From an uncultured Clostridia bacterium (GTDB taxonomy: Bacteria; Bacillota; Clostridia; TANB77; CAG-508): a stretch of DNA of 64,000 bases. This document shows positions 42,827 to 51,930 of the stretch, piece after piece (position 1 is the first letter of the stretch; every line of letters begins with the position of its first letter). The position numbers were made by a program, and so were the translations under genes. The stretch spans positions 57,119 to 121,118 of the forward strand of contig CALXXZ010000005.1 of NCBI GenBank assembly GCA_944392805.1, written 5' to 3'. The notes beneath the pieces are model-generated. The model was given only the letters and a program-made list of their open reading frames with translations. It searched no databases and was not told the origin of the DNA.

Positions 42827-44176
42827 ATGGGATTTTGGAGTGGCATATTTAGGTCGAGAGATGCACCTAAAAATAGAACAGTAGGAAGTAATTATAGTTT
42901 CTTTATGGGAGGCACTACAAGTGGAAAAAGAGTAAATGAGCGTTCAGCTATGCAAATGACAGCGGTTTATAGTTGTGTGAGAATTTTGTCAGAGGCGGTA
43001 GCAAGTTTACCATTGCATTTTTATAAATATGATGAAAATGGTAGTAAGAAAAAAGCTATAGAGCACCCGTTATATTTTTTATTACATGATGAACCTAATC
43101 CAGAGATGACATCATTTGTGTTTAGAGAAACACTTATGACTCATCTTTTATTATGGGGTAACGCTTATGCACAAATCATAAGAAATGGAAAAGGAGAAAT
43201 CATAGCATTGTATCCACTTATGCCAGATAGGATGACAGTTAATCGAGATGAAAAGGGAAAACTTTATTACGAATATTTAACAACTACAGATGATGTTCCA
43301 ATCAATAAAGAAACAACAGTAAGATTGAGTGAAACCGATGTCTTACATATTCCTGGTTTAGGATTTGATGGATTGGTTGGATATTCTCCGATTGCTATGG
43401 CTAAAAATGCTATAGGTCTTGCAATTGCAGCAGAAGAATTTGGAAGTAAGTTTTATGCAAATGGTGCTGCACCAAGTGGGGTATTAGAACATCCTGGAAC
43501 ATTAAAAGACCCTACAAAAGTAAGAGAAAGTTGGACAGAAACTTTTGGTGGAAGTCATAACTCTCATAAGGTAGCGGTTTTAGAAGAAGGGATGAAATAT
43601 ACTCCTATTTCGATTTCTCCAAACGAGGCTCAATTTTTAGAAACTCGCAAATTTCAAATAAATGAAATAGCTCGAATTTTTAGAATACCACCACATATGG
43701 TTGGTGATCTTGAAAAGTCGAGTTTTTCTAATATAGAGCAACAATCATTGGAGTTTGTAAAATATACGCTTGATCCTTGGGTTTCAAGATGGGAGCAAAC
43801 AATGGTAAGGTCGCTATTAAATAAAGAGGAAAAGAAAAAATATTTTATCAAATTTAATGTTGACGGATTACTTCGTGGAGACTATCAAAGCAGAATGAAT
43901 GGATATAGCATAGGCATTCAAAATGGTTTCATGTCACCAAATGATGTAAGAGAACTCGAAAACTTGGATTTAATCCCAGAAGAAAAAGGAGGAAATACAT
44001 ACATGGTAAATGGAAATATGATGCCAATAACACAAGTAGGTGCAGCCTATAGACCTAAAGGAGAGGAGGAAAAAGATGAAGAAGTTTTGGAATTGGAAGA
44101 ACAAGACAATAACAAATCAGGAAACAATGACTCAAAGTCAAGAAAGGATACTGTTCCTAAATGGAACAATAGCTGA
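42827..44176 (+). CDS. HK97-family portal protein
   Basis: Twelve copies form the ring at one capsid vertex through which DNA passes. The 449 residues carry family hallmarks: MTAVYSCVRILSEAVASLPLHFY, PNPEMTSFVFRETLMTHLLLWGNAYAQI, ISPNEAQFLETRKFQINEIARIFRIPPHMVGD and SFSNIEQQSLEFV. The C-terminal tail is acidic and disordered (KGEEEKDEEVLELEEQ) and overlaps the protease gene by 101 bases. Confidence 0.95.
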   Translation: MGFWSGIFRSRDAPKNRTVGSNYSFFMGGTTSGKRVNERSAMQMTAVYSCVRILSEAVASLPLHFYKYDENGSKKKAIEHPLYFLLHDEPNPEMTSFVFRETLMTHLLLWGNAYAQIIRNGKGEIIALYPLMPDRMTVNRDEKGKLYYEYLTTTDDVPINKETTVRLSETDVLHIPGLGFDGLVGYSPIAMAKNAIGLAIAAEEFGSKFYANGAAPSGVLEHPGTLKDPTKVRESWTETFGGSHNSHKVAVLEEGMKYTPISISPNEAQFLETRKFQINEIARIFRIPPHMVGDLEKSSFSNIEQQSLEFVKYTLDPWVSRWEQTMVRSLLNKEEKKKYFIKFNVDGLLRGDYQSRMNGYSIGIQNGFMSPNDVRELENLDLIPEEKGGNTYMVNGNMMPITQVGAAYRPKGEEEKDEEVLELEEQDNNKSGNNDSKSRKDTVPKWNNS

Positions 44177-44816
44177 AGAGTCGTGGTTTGATGATGATGT
44201 TACACCCACGTTATTTAAAGAAGAATTAAATAGTGGCGAAGGAGATGTTACCGTATGGATAAATTCTCCAGGTGGAGACTGTGTTGCAGCAGCACAAATC
44301 TATAATATGCTAATGGATTACAAAGGTAATGTAACCGTAAAGATAGATGGAATTGCTGCAAGTGCTGCTTCAGTTATTGCAATGGCTGGAAATAAAGTAA
44401 TTGTATCTCCAGTATCAATGATTATGATTCATAATCCTGCAACAATAGCGGCAGGAGATACAAATGAAATGCAAAAAGCAATAGCAATGCTGGAGGAAGT
44501 TAAGGAATCAATCATCAATGCATATGAAATTAAAACTGGATTATCTAGGGCAAAACTATCACATTTAATGGATGCTGAAACCTGGATGGATGCGAATTCT
44601 GCAATAGAGCTAGGATTTGCAGATGAGATTATGCAAAGAAATATACAAGATGATATTGAAGTTCCAAATGTAAGCATGACGTTTTCTCGTGCTTCTGTTA
44701 CTAATTCATTGATGAAAAAAGTAGCAGAAAAGTGCAAAGTATCACAGAAAACAAAAAATGAAATAGCATCAGACAGTTTATTAGAACGTCTGGAATTAAT
44801 AAGAAATTGGAGGTAA
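44076..44816 (+). CDS. ClpP-like head maturation protease
   Basis: With the start at 44076 (GAGGAGG upstream) the protein has 246 residues. The ClpP fold is clear: VTVWINSPGGDCVAAAQIY, the nucleophile Ser96 in GIAASAAS, His119 in MIMIHNPA, and a later AIELGFADEI. It trims the N-terminal scaffold from the major capsid protein encoded next. The deep overlap with the portal gene in another frame is usual in this phage type. Confidence 0.93.
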   Translation: MKKFWNWKNKTITNQETMTQSQERILFLNGTIAEESWFDDDVTPTLFKEELNSGEGDVTVWINSPGGDCVAAAQIYNMLMDYKGNVTVKIDGIAASAASVIAMAGNKVIVSPVSMIMIHNPATIAAGDTNEMQKAIAMLEEVKESIINAYEIKTGLSRAKLSHLMDAETWMDANSAIELGFADEIMQRNIQDDIEVPNVSMTFSRASVTNSLMKKVAEKCKVSQKTKNEIASDSLLERLELIRNWR

Positions 44817-44821
44817 TAAAA

Positions 44822-46003
44822 ATGACTATTTTAGAATTAAGAGAAGCTAGAAATAAAGCTTGGGAAGGTGCAAAAGCCTTTGTAGAAAGCAAAAGAGATA
44901 AGGATGGTCTTCTTTCAAAAGAAGATGCTGAAACTTATAACATAATGGAAGAAAAAATAAAAAATTATAGCAAGGAAATTGAAAGAATGGAGGCAATGGA
45001 AAATATGGAGAACGAATTAAATAAACCTGTTAATACTCCAATCGTCACAAGACCAACAAAGGTAGATAATGAAGTAAAAACAGGAAGGGCATCAAACGAA
45101 TATAAAGATGCAATGTTAACAGCATTACGTTCAAATTTTAGGCAAGTATCAAATATATTACAAGAAGGTGTAGATGCTGATGGTGGATATTTAGTACCAG
45201 ATGAATATGACACAAGATTGATACAAAAATTGGAGGAAAATAATATTGTTCGTAGTTTATCTACAATAATCAAAACAAGCGGAGAACATAAAATCAATAT
45301 TGCAAGTACAACACCTGCAGCAGCTTGGATTGAAGAAGGTGGAACATTAACTTTTGGAGATGCTAAGTTTGACCAAAAAATTTTAGATGCACATAAATTA
45401 CATGTTGCGGTTAAAGTAACAGAAGAATTATTATATGATAACGCATTCGGTTTAGAGAATTTCTTGATTGATAGCTTTGCTAAAGCAATCGGAAATGCTG
45501 AAGAGAATGCGTTTTTAAATGGAACAGGAACTGGACAACCAACTGGTATTTTTGCAACTACTGGCGGAGGAACATATATTACTGCTAAAACAACAGGTGC
45601 TGATGCTATTATTGAACTTGTTTATAGTTTAAAAAGAGCATACAGAAAAAATGCATCATTTATTTTGAACGATAAAATGATAGCGACTATTAGAACTTAT
45701 AAAGATCAAAACGGAGCATATATGTGGCAACCATCATTAGTTCAAGGAGAACCAGATAGATTACTTGGATACCCTGTATACACATCACAATATGCACCAG
45801 AAGACTCTATCGCATTTGGTGATTTTAGTTATTACAACATTGGTGATAGAGGAGTAAGATCCTTTAAGCAATTAACAGAGTTATTTGCAGGTAATGGAAT
45901 GATTGGTTATGTTGCAAAAGAAAGAGTAGATGGAAAATTAGTACTTCCTGAAGCAGTTCAAATTTTAAGAGTTTCACTAGAAGAAAGTACAATAGAAGAA
46001 TAA
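44822..46003 (+). CDS. Major capsid protein, HK97 fold
   Basis: The 393-residue shell protein starts at 44822 with GGAGG upstream. Residues 1-90 are a charged coiled coil (the scaffold-like delta domain). The mature part begins near 95-105, and SNILQEGVDADGGYLVPDEYDTRL starts the conserved core. PAAAWIEEGGT, LLYDNAFGLENFLIDSFAKAIGNAEENAFLNGTGTGQPTG-type features and the C-terminal VAKERVDGKLVLPEAVQIL strand are typical of the family. It is expected to be cleaved by the preceding protease. Confidence 0.95.
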   Translation: MTILELREARNKAWEGAKAFVESKRDKDGLLSKEDAETYNIMEEKIKNYSKEIERMEAMENMENELNKPVNTPIVTRPTKVDNEVKTGRASNEYKDAMLTALRSNFRQVSNILQEGVDADGGYLVPDEYDTRLIQKLEENNIVRSLSTIIKTSGEHKINIASTTPAAAWIEEGGTLTFGDAKFDQKILDAHKLHVAVKVTEELLYDNAFGLENFLIDSFAKAIGNAEENAFLNGTGTGQPTGIFATTGGGTYITAKTTGADAIIELVYSLKRAYRKNASFILNDKMIATIRTYKDQNGAYMWQPSLVQGEPDRLLGYPVYTSQYAPEDSIAFGDFSYYNIGDRGVRSFKQLTELFAGNGMIGYVAKERVDGKLVLPEAVQILRVSLEESTIEE

Positions 46004-46021
46004 TAAAGGAGGATAACAGCG

Positions 46022-46336
46022 GTGATTGAAGAGTTATTAATTAATGTAAAACAAAATCTTATACTAGAGCATTCGGTAGATGATGAATTACTCAAACAAT
46101 TCATCACTGCTGCAATCTCATATGCAGAGAGCTATCAACATATAGAAGAAGGATACTATTCAAAAAATAAAATGCCTGAAACAACAAAACAAGCAGTAAT
46201 TATGCTTGTAAGTCATTTTTATGAAAGTAGAGATGGTTCAACGGGCGGTTTCTTTGCTGATAATGTTAATGCAGCGAGTCAAATATGGAACACGGTAAAT
46301 TTATTATTGAGATTAGATAGAGATTGGAAGGTGTAA
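46022..46336 (+). CDS. Head-tail connector protein (gp6-like)
   Basis: The 104-residue helical protein has a GTG start and AAAGGAGG upstream. DDELLKQFITAAISYAESYQHI and TTKQAVIMLVSHFYESRDG fit the gp6-like adaptor that sits under the portal. It is directly after the capsid gene, the expected place. Confidence 0.85.
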   Translation: MIEELLINVKQNLILEHSVDDELLKQFITAAISYAESYQHIEEGYYSKNKMPETTKQAVIMLVSHFYESRDGSTGGFFADNVNAASQIWNTVNLLLRLDRDWKV

Positions 46337-46339
46337 CAT

Positions 46340-46672
46340 ATGAGCTTTGGTAAAATGAACAAGTTCATTGAAATAAAAGGTATCCAAAATGTAAAGGATG
46401 AAGAAGGTTTTTCAATAAATCAAAATACAACAATTGCAAAAGTAAGAGGATATAGAGAGGGCAGACACGGAAGTGAAAAGTGGGCAAATAGGACTACTTT
46501 TACAGAAGCAACTGACCTTTTTGTTATTCGTACTATTCCAGGTATTAAATTAGACACTGATATGATTATTATTTGCGATGATGAAAAATTTGAAATTACT
46601 TCAATTGAAAATGTGAAAGGTAAAAATATGTATATTGAAATTCTAGCAAAGAAGGTGATTCAAAATGGCTAA
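46340..46672 (+). CDS. Head closure / head-tail joining protein
   Basis: The 110-residue strand-rich protein begins MSFGKMNKFIEIKGIQNVKDEEGF and contains VRGYREGRHGSEKWANRTTFTEATDLFVIRT, the layout of the SPP1 gp16 / Phage_H_T_join group. It seals the filled head. It overlaps the next gene by 8 bases. Confidence 0.82.
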   Translation: MSFGKMNKFIEIKGIQNVKDEEGFSINQNTTIAKVRGYREGRHGSEKWANRTTFTEATDLFVIRTIPGIKLDTDMIIICDDEKFEITSIENVKGKNMYIEILAKKVIQNG

Positions 46673-47096
46673 GGCTTATGTGAAATTACCTGATGATTTT
46701 CTAGAAAAAATATCAAGGCTTGGAAGTAAAACTGATGTGATATGTGAAAAAATGTTGAAAGCTGGTGGCGAAGTTGTTCTCTCACGAGTAAAAAGTAATT
46801 TAAGTTCTGTTATAGGTAGTGGAACTAAATATAAATCAAGATCTACAGGAGAGCTTGAAAGAGCATTAGGTTTATCTAAAGTTAGAATTGATAAAAATGG
46901 TAATTACAATATTAAGATAGGTTTTGCTGAATCAAGAAAAGATGGAAGTAGTAATGCTAAATTAGCAAATATCATTGAATATGGTAAATCTGGTCAAGTG
47001 GCTAAACCATTTATGAAACCAGCCAAGGCATCATCGAAATCAAAGTGTATTGAAGTAATGAAATCTACATTTGATAAGGAGGTAAACAACACATGA
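46665..47096 (+). CDS. HK97 gp10-like tail-completion protein
   Basis: The 143 residues include the N-terminal helix EKISRLGSKTDVICEKMLKAGGEVV and the central RSTGELERALGLSKVRIDKNG. The C-terminal NIIEYGKSGQVAKPFMKPA is the conserved hallmark of HK97-gp10-like proteins. It helps join head and tail. It overlaps the following gene by 4 bases (ATGA). Confidence 0.88.
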   Translation: MAKAYVKLPDDFLEKISRLGSKTDVICEKMLKAGGEVVLSRVKSNLSSVIGSGTKYKSRSTGELERALGLSKVRIDKNGNYNIKIGFAESRKDGSSNAKLANIIEYGKSGQVAKPFMKPAKASSKSKCIEVMKSTFDKEVNNT

Positions 47097-47437
47097 CGAT
47101 ATTAGCCGAAATAAACACACTTTTAAGTGATATGTCTATACAGGTAGAAACAGGAAAGTTGAGTGATAAGGCATTAGATGAATATGTTGTTCTAGTTCCT
47201 ATATCAGATAACTTTTCATTTTTTTGTGATGATATGCCCAAATATGAAACATCAGAAGTTAGACTATCAATCTTCACAAAAGGAAATTATATAAAATTTA
47301 AAAACAAAATAGTAAAAGGTTTATTAGATAAAAAATTTACTATTACAGATAAACGATATGTTGAGTATGAAAATGATACTGGTTATCATCACTACAACAT
47401 AGACGTAGCAAAATATTATGAAATGGAGGAGGTATAA
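47093..47437 (+). CDS. Probable tail terminator / tail-completion protein
   Basis: This 114-residue protein has the size and position of the phage tail terminator (between gp10-like and major tail genes). It begins with a helix (LAEINTLLSDMSIQVETGKL). Strands VVLVPISD, EVRLSIFTKG and HHYNIDVAKYY follow, a ferredoxin-like alternation. The family is inferred mainly from gene order. Confidence 0.65.
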   Translation: MTILAEINTLLSDMSIQVETGKLSDKALDEYVVLVPISDNFSFFCDDMPKYETSEVRLSIFTKGNYIKFKNKIVKGLLDKKFTITDKRYVEYENDTGYHHYNIDVAKYYEMEEV

Positions 47438-47439
47438 AT

Positions 47440-48051
47440 ATGGCTACAATAGGTTTAGATAAACTATATTATGCAAAAATAACAGAGGATGAAACTGGAA
47501 ATGAAACATATGAAACACCAAAAACATTGGCAAAGGCTGTATCTGCTGAATTATCAGTAGAACTTGCTGAAGCAACACTTTATGCAGATGATACAGCAGC
47601 TGAAATAGTTAAAGAGTTTAAAAGTGGAACTTTAACACTTGGCGTTGATGATATTGGTATTGATATAGCAGCAGATTTAACTGGGGCACAAATAGATAAC
47701 AATAAAGTTCTAATATCAAGAGGACAAGATGCGGGGAGTCCTGTAGCAATAGGATTTAGAGCAAAAAAATCAAATGGTAAATATAAATATTATTGGTTAT
47801 ATAGAGTTAAGTTTGGTATACCAGCAGCAAGTCTTGCAACCAAAGGTGATTCAATATCGTTCTCTACACCGTCTATTGAGGGGACTGTTTTGTGCAGAAA
47901 TAAAGTAGATGAAAGCGGAAAACATCCTTGGAAAGCAGAAGTAACTGAAGGAGATACAGGTGTTACAGAAACAGTTATTACAAATTGGTATAACTCGGTA
48001 TACGAACCTACTTATGGAGTAGAAGCTGCTGCTCAAGCAGGAGATAAATAA
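47440..48051 (+). CDS. Major tail protein (phi13-like)
   Basis: The tail-tube subunit is 203 residues. GLDKLYYAKITEDETGNETY, LAKAVSAELSVELAEATLYADD and YKYYWLYRVKFGIPAASLATKGDSISFSTPSIEGTV match the phi13-type tail tube family. A short C-terminal Ala-rich tail follows. AGGAGG lies just upstream. Confidence 0.9.
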   Translation: MATIGLDKLYYAKITEDETGNETYETPKTLAKAVSAELSVELAEATLYADDTAAEIVKEFKSGTLTLGVDDIGIDIAADLTGAQIDNNKVLISRGQDAGSPVAIGFRAKKSNGKYKYYWLYRVKFGIPAASLATKGDSISFSTPSIEGTVLCRNKVDESGKHPWKAEVTEGDTGVTETVITNWYNSVYEPTYGVEAAAQAGDK

Positions 48052-48066
48052 ATTTGGAGGTAATCA

Positions 48067-48450
48067 ATGGAAACTGAAAGAATTAGTAAAATCAAAGTTG
48101 GTGATGTTGAGTACGATTTAGTTTTAACAACTAAAGCAACTAAAGAAATAGCAGGTCGTTATGGAGGACTAGAAAACCTAGGAGAAAAATTGATGAAAGC
48201 TGAAAACTTTGAAATGGCTATAGGAGAAATTGTATGGTTAATATGTCTTTTAGCAAATCAATCGATATTAATTCATAACTTCAAAAATAAAGATAATCAA
48301 AAAGAATTATTAACTGAAGAAATGTTGGAGATATTAACAACTCCATTCGATTTAGCAGATTACAAACAAGCAATAACAGAATGCTTGTATAAAGGAACAA
48401 AAAGAAATATTGAAAGTGAAGAAAATTCAAAAAACGTGGAAGTCGAGTAA
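48067..48450 (+). CDS. Tail assembly chaperone (short, unshifted form)
   Basis: The 127-residue G-type chaperone begins METERISKIKVGDVEYDLVLTTKATKEIAGRYGGLENLG and ends in an acidic SEENSKNVEVE. It sits between the tail tube and tape measure genes, as in lambda (gpG) and its relatives. A slippery A AAA AAC at 48429-48435 allows a -1 shift into the frame that continues to 48638. Confidence 0.88.
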   Translation: METERISKIKVGDVEYDLVLTTKATKEIAGRYGGLENLGEKLMKAENFEMAIGEIVWLICLLANQSILIHNFKNKDNQKELLTEEMLEILTTPFDLADYKQAITECLYKGTKRNIESEENSKNVEVE

Positions 48451-48638
48451 GTGATGAAGAATTATTTACTCGACTTTTATATTATGGTTTAGCTCATCTT
48501 AACTTGTCTTATGAAGAAGTATGGCTAATGCCCTTTGGATTATTACTTGATTTATGGGAATGCCATAGACAATTTAATGGAATAGCAAAACCAAAAAGAG
48601 AAATCTTTATAGACGATATTATTCCAGATGGAATTTAA
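48067..48638 (+). CDS. Tail assembly chaperone long form made by -1 ribosomal frameshift
   Basis: The zero frame reads TCA AAA AAC GTG at the heptamer A AAA AAC (48429-48435), a canonical -1 slippery site. After the shift, reading resumes at 48435 (CGT) and runs in an uninterrupted frame to TAA at 48636-48638. This adds 67 residues (LFTRLLYYGLAHLNLSYEEV, then LLDLWECHRQF) to give about 190. The added segment has no start codon or ribosome site of its own. Its W/M-rich helical pattern matches the T domain of G-T chaperones, which loads the tape measure protein encoded 15 bases later. Confidence 0.85.
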
Positions 48639-48652
48639 GGAGGTGAGTTTTT

Positions 48653-51232
48653 ATGGCAGATAACTTTGGTTTAAAAATTGGTGTTGAAGGAGAAAAAGAG
48701 TTCAAAAGTGCTCTTTATAGTATTAATCAAAGTTTTAGAGTGTTAGGCTCTGAAATGAAATTAGTAGAGTCACAATTTAGTAAGAATGATACATCAATTC
48801 AATCTTTAACAGCTAGAAACCAAGTATTAAATAAAGAAATAGATACGCAAAAAGCAAAAATTGAATTGTTAAAAAATGCCTTAAGCAACTCTTCGCAGTC
48901 TTTTGGAGAAAACGATAGAAGAACTCAAGAGTGGCAAATTAAATTGAATAATGCAACTGCTGAATTAAATTCTATGGAGAAAGAATTAAAGGATAATCAA
49001 ACTGCCCTTGATGCTGCTGGAACAGAAATGGATGATGTATCCAAAAGTGCTAACAAGATGGGAGCAGATATAGATGATGCTGGGGCAAAAGCAGAAGGAA
49101 GTAATAGTAAGTTTGAAAAATTAGGTTCTGTTCTAAAAGGAATTGGTGTGACAATGGGAGCTGTTGCAGTAGCGGCAGGTGCTGCCGCTGTTACACTTGC
49201 AAAAAAAGTAGTATCTTCATATGCAGAATTTGAACAATTAGAAGGTGGTGTTAAGACCCTGTTTGGTACTGAAACGTCATCGGTTGAAGAATATGCAGCA
49301 AGTGTTGGTAAAAGTGTAGGAGAAGTAGAAGGGAAATACAATTCACTACTTTCTGCACAAAAACAAGTTTTTAATGACGCTAACAATGCTTATAAAACAG
49401 CAGGACTTTCCGCAAATGAATATATGAATACTGTTACATCATTTAGTGCGAGCTTAATAGCTTCATTAGATGGAGACACAGAGGCGGCAGCAAAAGCGTC
49501 AAACCAAGCAATAATTGATATGTCAGATAATGCAAACAAGATGGGAACAAGTATGACCTTAATTCAAAATGCATATCAAGGTTTTGCAAAACAAAACTAT
49601 ACCATGCTGGATAACTTAAAACTAGGGTATGGTGGTACAAAAACTGAAATGGAGAGATTATTAAAAGATGCTGAAAAAATTAGTGGTGTTAAATATGACA
49701 TTTCTAATTTAAATGATGTATATAGTGCAATCCATGTAATTCAAACAGAAATGGGGATAACAGGAACAACTGCAAAAGAGGCAGAAAAGACTATATCAGG
49801 ATCAGCAAATGCAATGAAGGGTGCTTTCCAAAATTTAATAACTGGCTTTGGTGATGCAGATGCTGATATGCAAGTGTTGTGCCAAAATATGGCTGACTCA
49901 ATAAAGACTCTAATTGATAATATTATTCCAGTTCTACAGCAAATAATAACAGCACTTCCAATAGTTGTTGATTCGCTTTTAAGTGCAGTAGCACAACTAT
50001 TACCAACACTTGTTGAGGCAGTAACATCATTATTTTCAAGTTTACTTGAGACAATTCTTGAATTAATTCCAGAACTTATTCCAACAGTAGTTATAGCATT
50101 AACCACAATAATTGAAACATTAGTGGAAAACCTACCACTTTTAATGGAAGCAATAGTTCTTATATTTACTTCAATAATAGAAGGGATAGGAGAATTATTA
50201 CCAACATTAATTCCATCTGCGGTACAAGCAATAATTACAATTGTTAATGGATTGATTGAAAACTTACCACTGCTACTTGATGCAGCACTTCAATTAATAA
50301 TGGGATTAGCACAAGGATTAATTACTGCACTTCCGATTTTAATTGCGGCACTTCCTGAAATAATAAATGGAATTGTGACATTTTTGTTGAATTCAATTCC
50401 ACAAATAATCCAAACAGGAATAGAATTACTTACATCTTTGATTGCTGCTTTGCCAGAAATTATAACAGCAATAGTAGCGGCAATACCACAAATAATTGAT
50501 GGATTAATTACTGCATTAGTTAGTTCGATTCCGTTGATAATTCAAGCTGGAATTGATTTACTAATTGCTTTAATTCAAGCTTTGCCTCAAATTATAACGA
50601 CAATTGTAAATGCTATACCACAAATAATATCTGGTATAGTAAATGCACTGATAGGAAATATAGATAAAATCATAATGGCTGGAGTCCAGTTGTTTATTGC
50701 ATTAATAAAGAATTTGCCAACAATAATTGTAGAAATTGTAAAAGCAGTACCACAAATAATATCTGGATTAGTAGAAGCTTTTAAAAGTGGTATTGGTTCA
50801 ATGGTAGATGTGGGTAAAAATCTTATAACAGGATTATGGAATGGTATCAGTAATGCTAAAGATTGGGTGCTTAATAAAATAAAAGGATTTGGAGAAAGTA
50901 TATTAAATGGAATTAAGTCATTTTTTGGTATACATTCTCCATCAAGAGTTTTTAGGGATGAAATTGGTAATAACTTAGCATTAGGTTTAGGAGAAGGATT
51001 CGTACAAGAGATGAATAATGTTTCTAATATGATGGAAGATTCAATTCCAACTGACTTTAATGTAGGAATGAATGCAAATGTAGATAGTTTTGATTTTAAC
51101 AATAATTCATATTCTAAAGATAATTTAGTAACTGCTTTTCAACAAGCATTAAGTGGTATGACAATAAAAATATCCGAGGATTTATTTGGAGAGTTAGTAA
51201 TAGATAAAGTTGAAAAGGTGGTGTATGGATAA
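48653..51232 (+). CDS. Tail tape measure protein
   Basis: The 859-residue protein sets tail length; by the usual 0.15 nm per residue this predicts a tail near 130 nm. The N-terminus is a long coiled coil (to about 150), followed by Ala-rich hydrophobic helices and a membrane-active centre (about 400-690). That centre has repeats of the type LPQII..IVNAIPQIISGIVNAL at roughly 35-residue spacing. The SFFGIHSPSRVFRDEIG motif near 755 is conserved in such proteins. It is the longest structural gene and overlaps the Dit gene by one base. Confidence 0.95.
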   Translation: MADNFGLKIGVEGEKEFKSALYSINQSFRVLGSEMKLVESQFSKNDTSIQSLTARNQVLNKEIDTQKAKIELLKNALSNSSQSFGENDRRTQEWQIKLNNATAELNSMEKELKDNQTALDAAGTEMDDVSKSANKMGADIDDAGAKAEGSNSKFEKLGSVLKGIGVTMGAVAVAAGAAAVTLAKKVVSSYAEFEQLEGGVKTLFGTETSSVEEYAASVGKSVGEVEGKYNSLLSAQKQVFNDANNAYKTAGLSANEYMNTVTSFSASLIASLDGDTEAAAKASNQAIIDMSDNANKMGTSMTLIQNAYQGFAKQNYTMLDNLKLGYGGTKTEMERLLKDAEKISGVKYDISNLNDVYSAIHVIQTEMGITGTTAKEAEKTISGSANAMKGAFQNLITGFGDADADMQVLCQNMADSIKTLIDNIIPVLQQIITALPIVVDSLLSAVAQLLPTLVEAVTSLFSSLLETILELIPELIPTVVIALTTIIETLVENLPLLMEAIVLIFTSIIEGIGELLPTLIPSAVQAIITIVNGLIENLPLLLDAALQLIMGLAQGLITALPILIAALPEIINGIVTFLLNSIPQIIQTGIELLTSLIAALPEIITAIVAAIPQIIDGLITALVSSIPLIIQAGIDLLIALIQALPQIITTIVNAIPQIISGIVNALIGNIDKIIMAGVQLFIALIKNLPTIIVEIVKAVPQIISGLVEAFKSGIGSMVDVGKNLITGLWNGISNAKDWVLNKIKGFGESILNGIKSFFGIHSPSRVFRDEIGNNLALGLGEGFVQEMNNVSNMMEDSIPTDFNVGMNANVDSFDFNNNSYSKDNLVTAFQQALSGMTIKISEDLFGELVIDKVEKVVYG

Positions 51233-51930
51233 TGGCAGAAATTATATGGAAAAACAAATCAAGCAAAGAAATAGAAGGTCTTATAATTACTGAAACACCG
51301 CCAATCTCAAAACCAAAAATGAAAGTAAATAAAATTGAAATTGATGGTAGAGACGGTGATATTGTTGAAAAAGTAGGCTATGAAAGTTATACAAAAAATA
51401 TAGGTATCGGTTTAACTAGAAACTTTGATATTGACGAGGTAATCAAATACTTCACAGGAGAAGGAGAACTTGTCATAAGCGATGAACCAGATAAAGTGTA
51501 TATAGCAAGTATATATGATGATATTGATTATGAGAAATTGCTAATAATGAGAAAAGCAACAGTTAAATTTCACGTGCAGCCATTTAAATATCTAAAAGAT
51601 GAAAACAAAGTAAGTTTAAATGTTACAACTCAAACATCGATAGACGTTACTAATCAAGGCTTAGAAATATCTAAGCCTATTTTAGTGCTTGAAGGTTCTG
51701 GTGTAGTTGAAATTGCAGTTAATGGGATAAACATATTTAGATATACTTTTCCAAGTGATGAAACGAAAGTAACGATTGATAGTTTGGAAGAAGAGGCATA
51801 TCAAGAAGGAGTTTATAAAAATAGAAATATGCTAGGAGAATTTCCAAAGTTAGAAGTAGGAAAGAATACTATTTCTTGGACTGGAACTTTAACTAAAATA
51901 GAAATTCAACCGAAATCGAGGTGGTTGTAA
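51232..51930 (+). CDS. Distal tail protein (Dit-like)
   Basis: This 232-residue protein sits between the tape measure and the tail-tip endopeptidase gene. It carries the N-terminal strand pattern of Dit proteins (PKMKVNKIEIDGRDGDIVEKVGY), KATVKFHVQPFKY at the domain joint, and a C-terminal galectin-like part ending TLTKIEIQPKSRWL. It forms the hexameric hub of the tail tip. It starts within the previous stop (TAATG) and ends the same way into the next gene. Confidence 0.88.
   Translation: MAEIIWKNKSSKEIEGLIITETPPISKPKMKVNKIEIDGRDGDIVEKVGYESYTKNIGIGLTRNFDIDEVIKYFTGEGELVISDEPDKVYIASIYDDIDYEKLLIMRKATVKFHVQPFKYLKDENKVSLNVTTQTSIDVTNQGLEISKPILVLEGSGVVEIAVNGINIFRYTFPSDETKVTIDSLEEEAYQEGVYKNRNMLGEFPKLEVGKNTISWTGTLTKIEIQPKSRWL

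Noticed and set aside
49500-50800. Repeat-rich stretch considered as a CRISPR or tandem DNA repeat
   Set aside because: The repetition is at protein level (hydrophobic helix repeats of the tape measure protein) with variable DNA, and no spacer structure exists.
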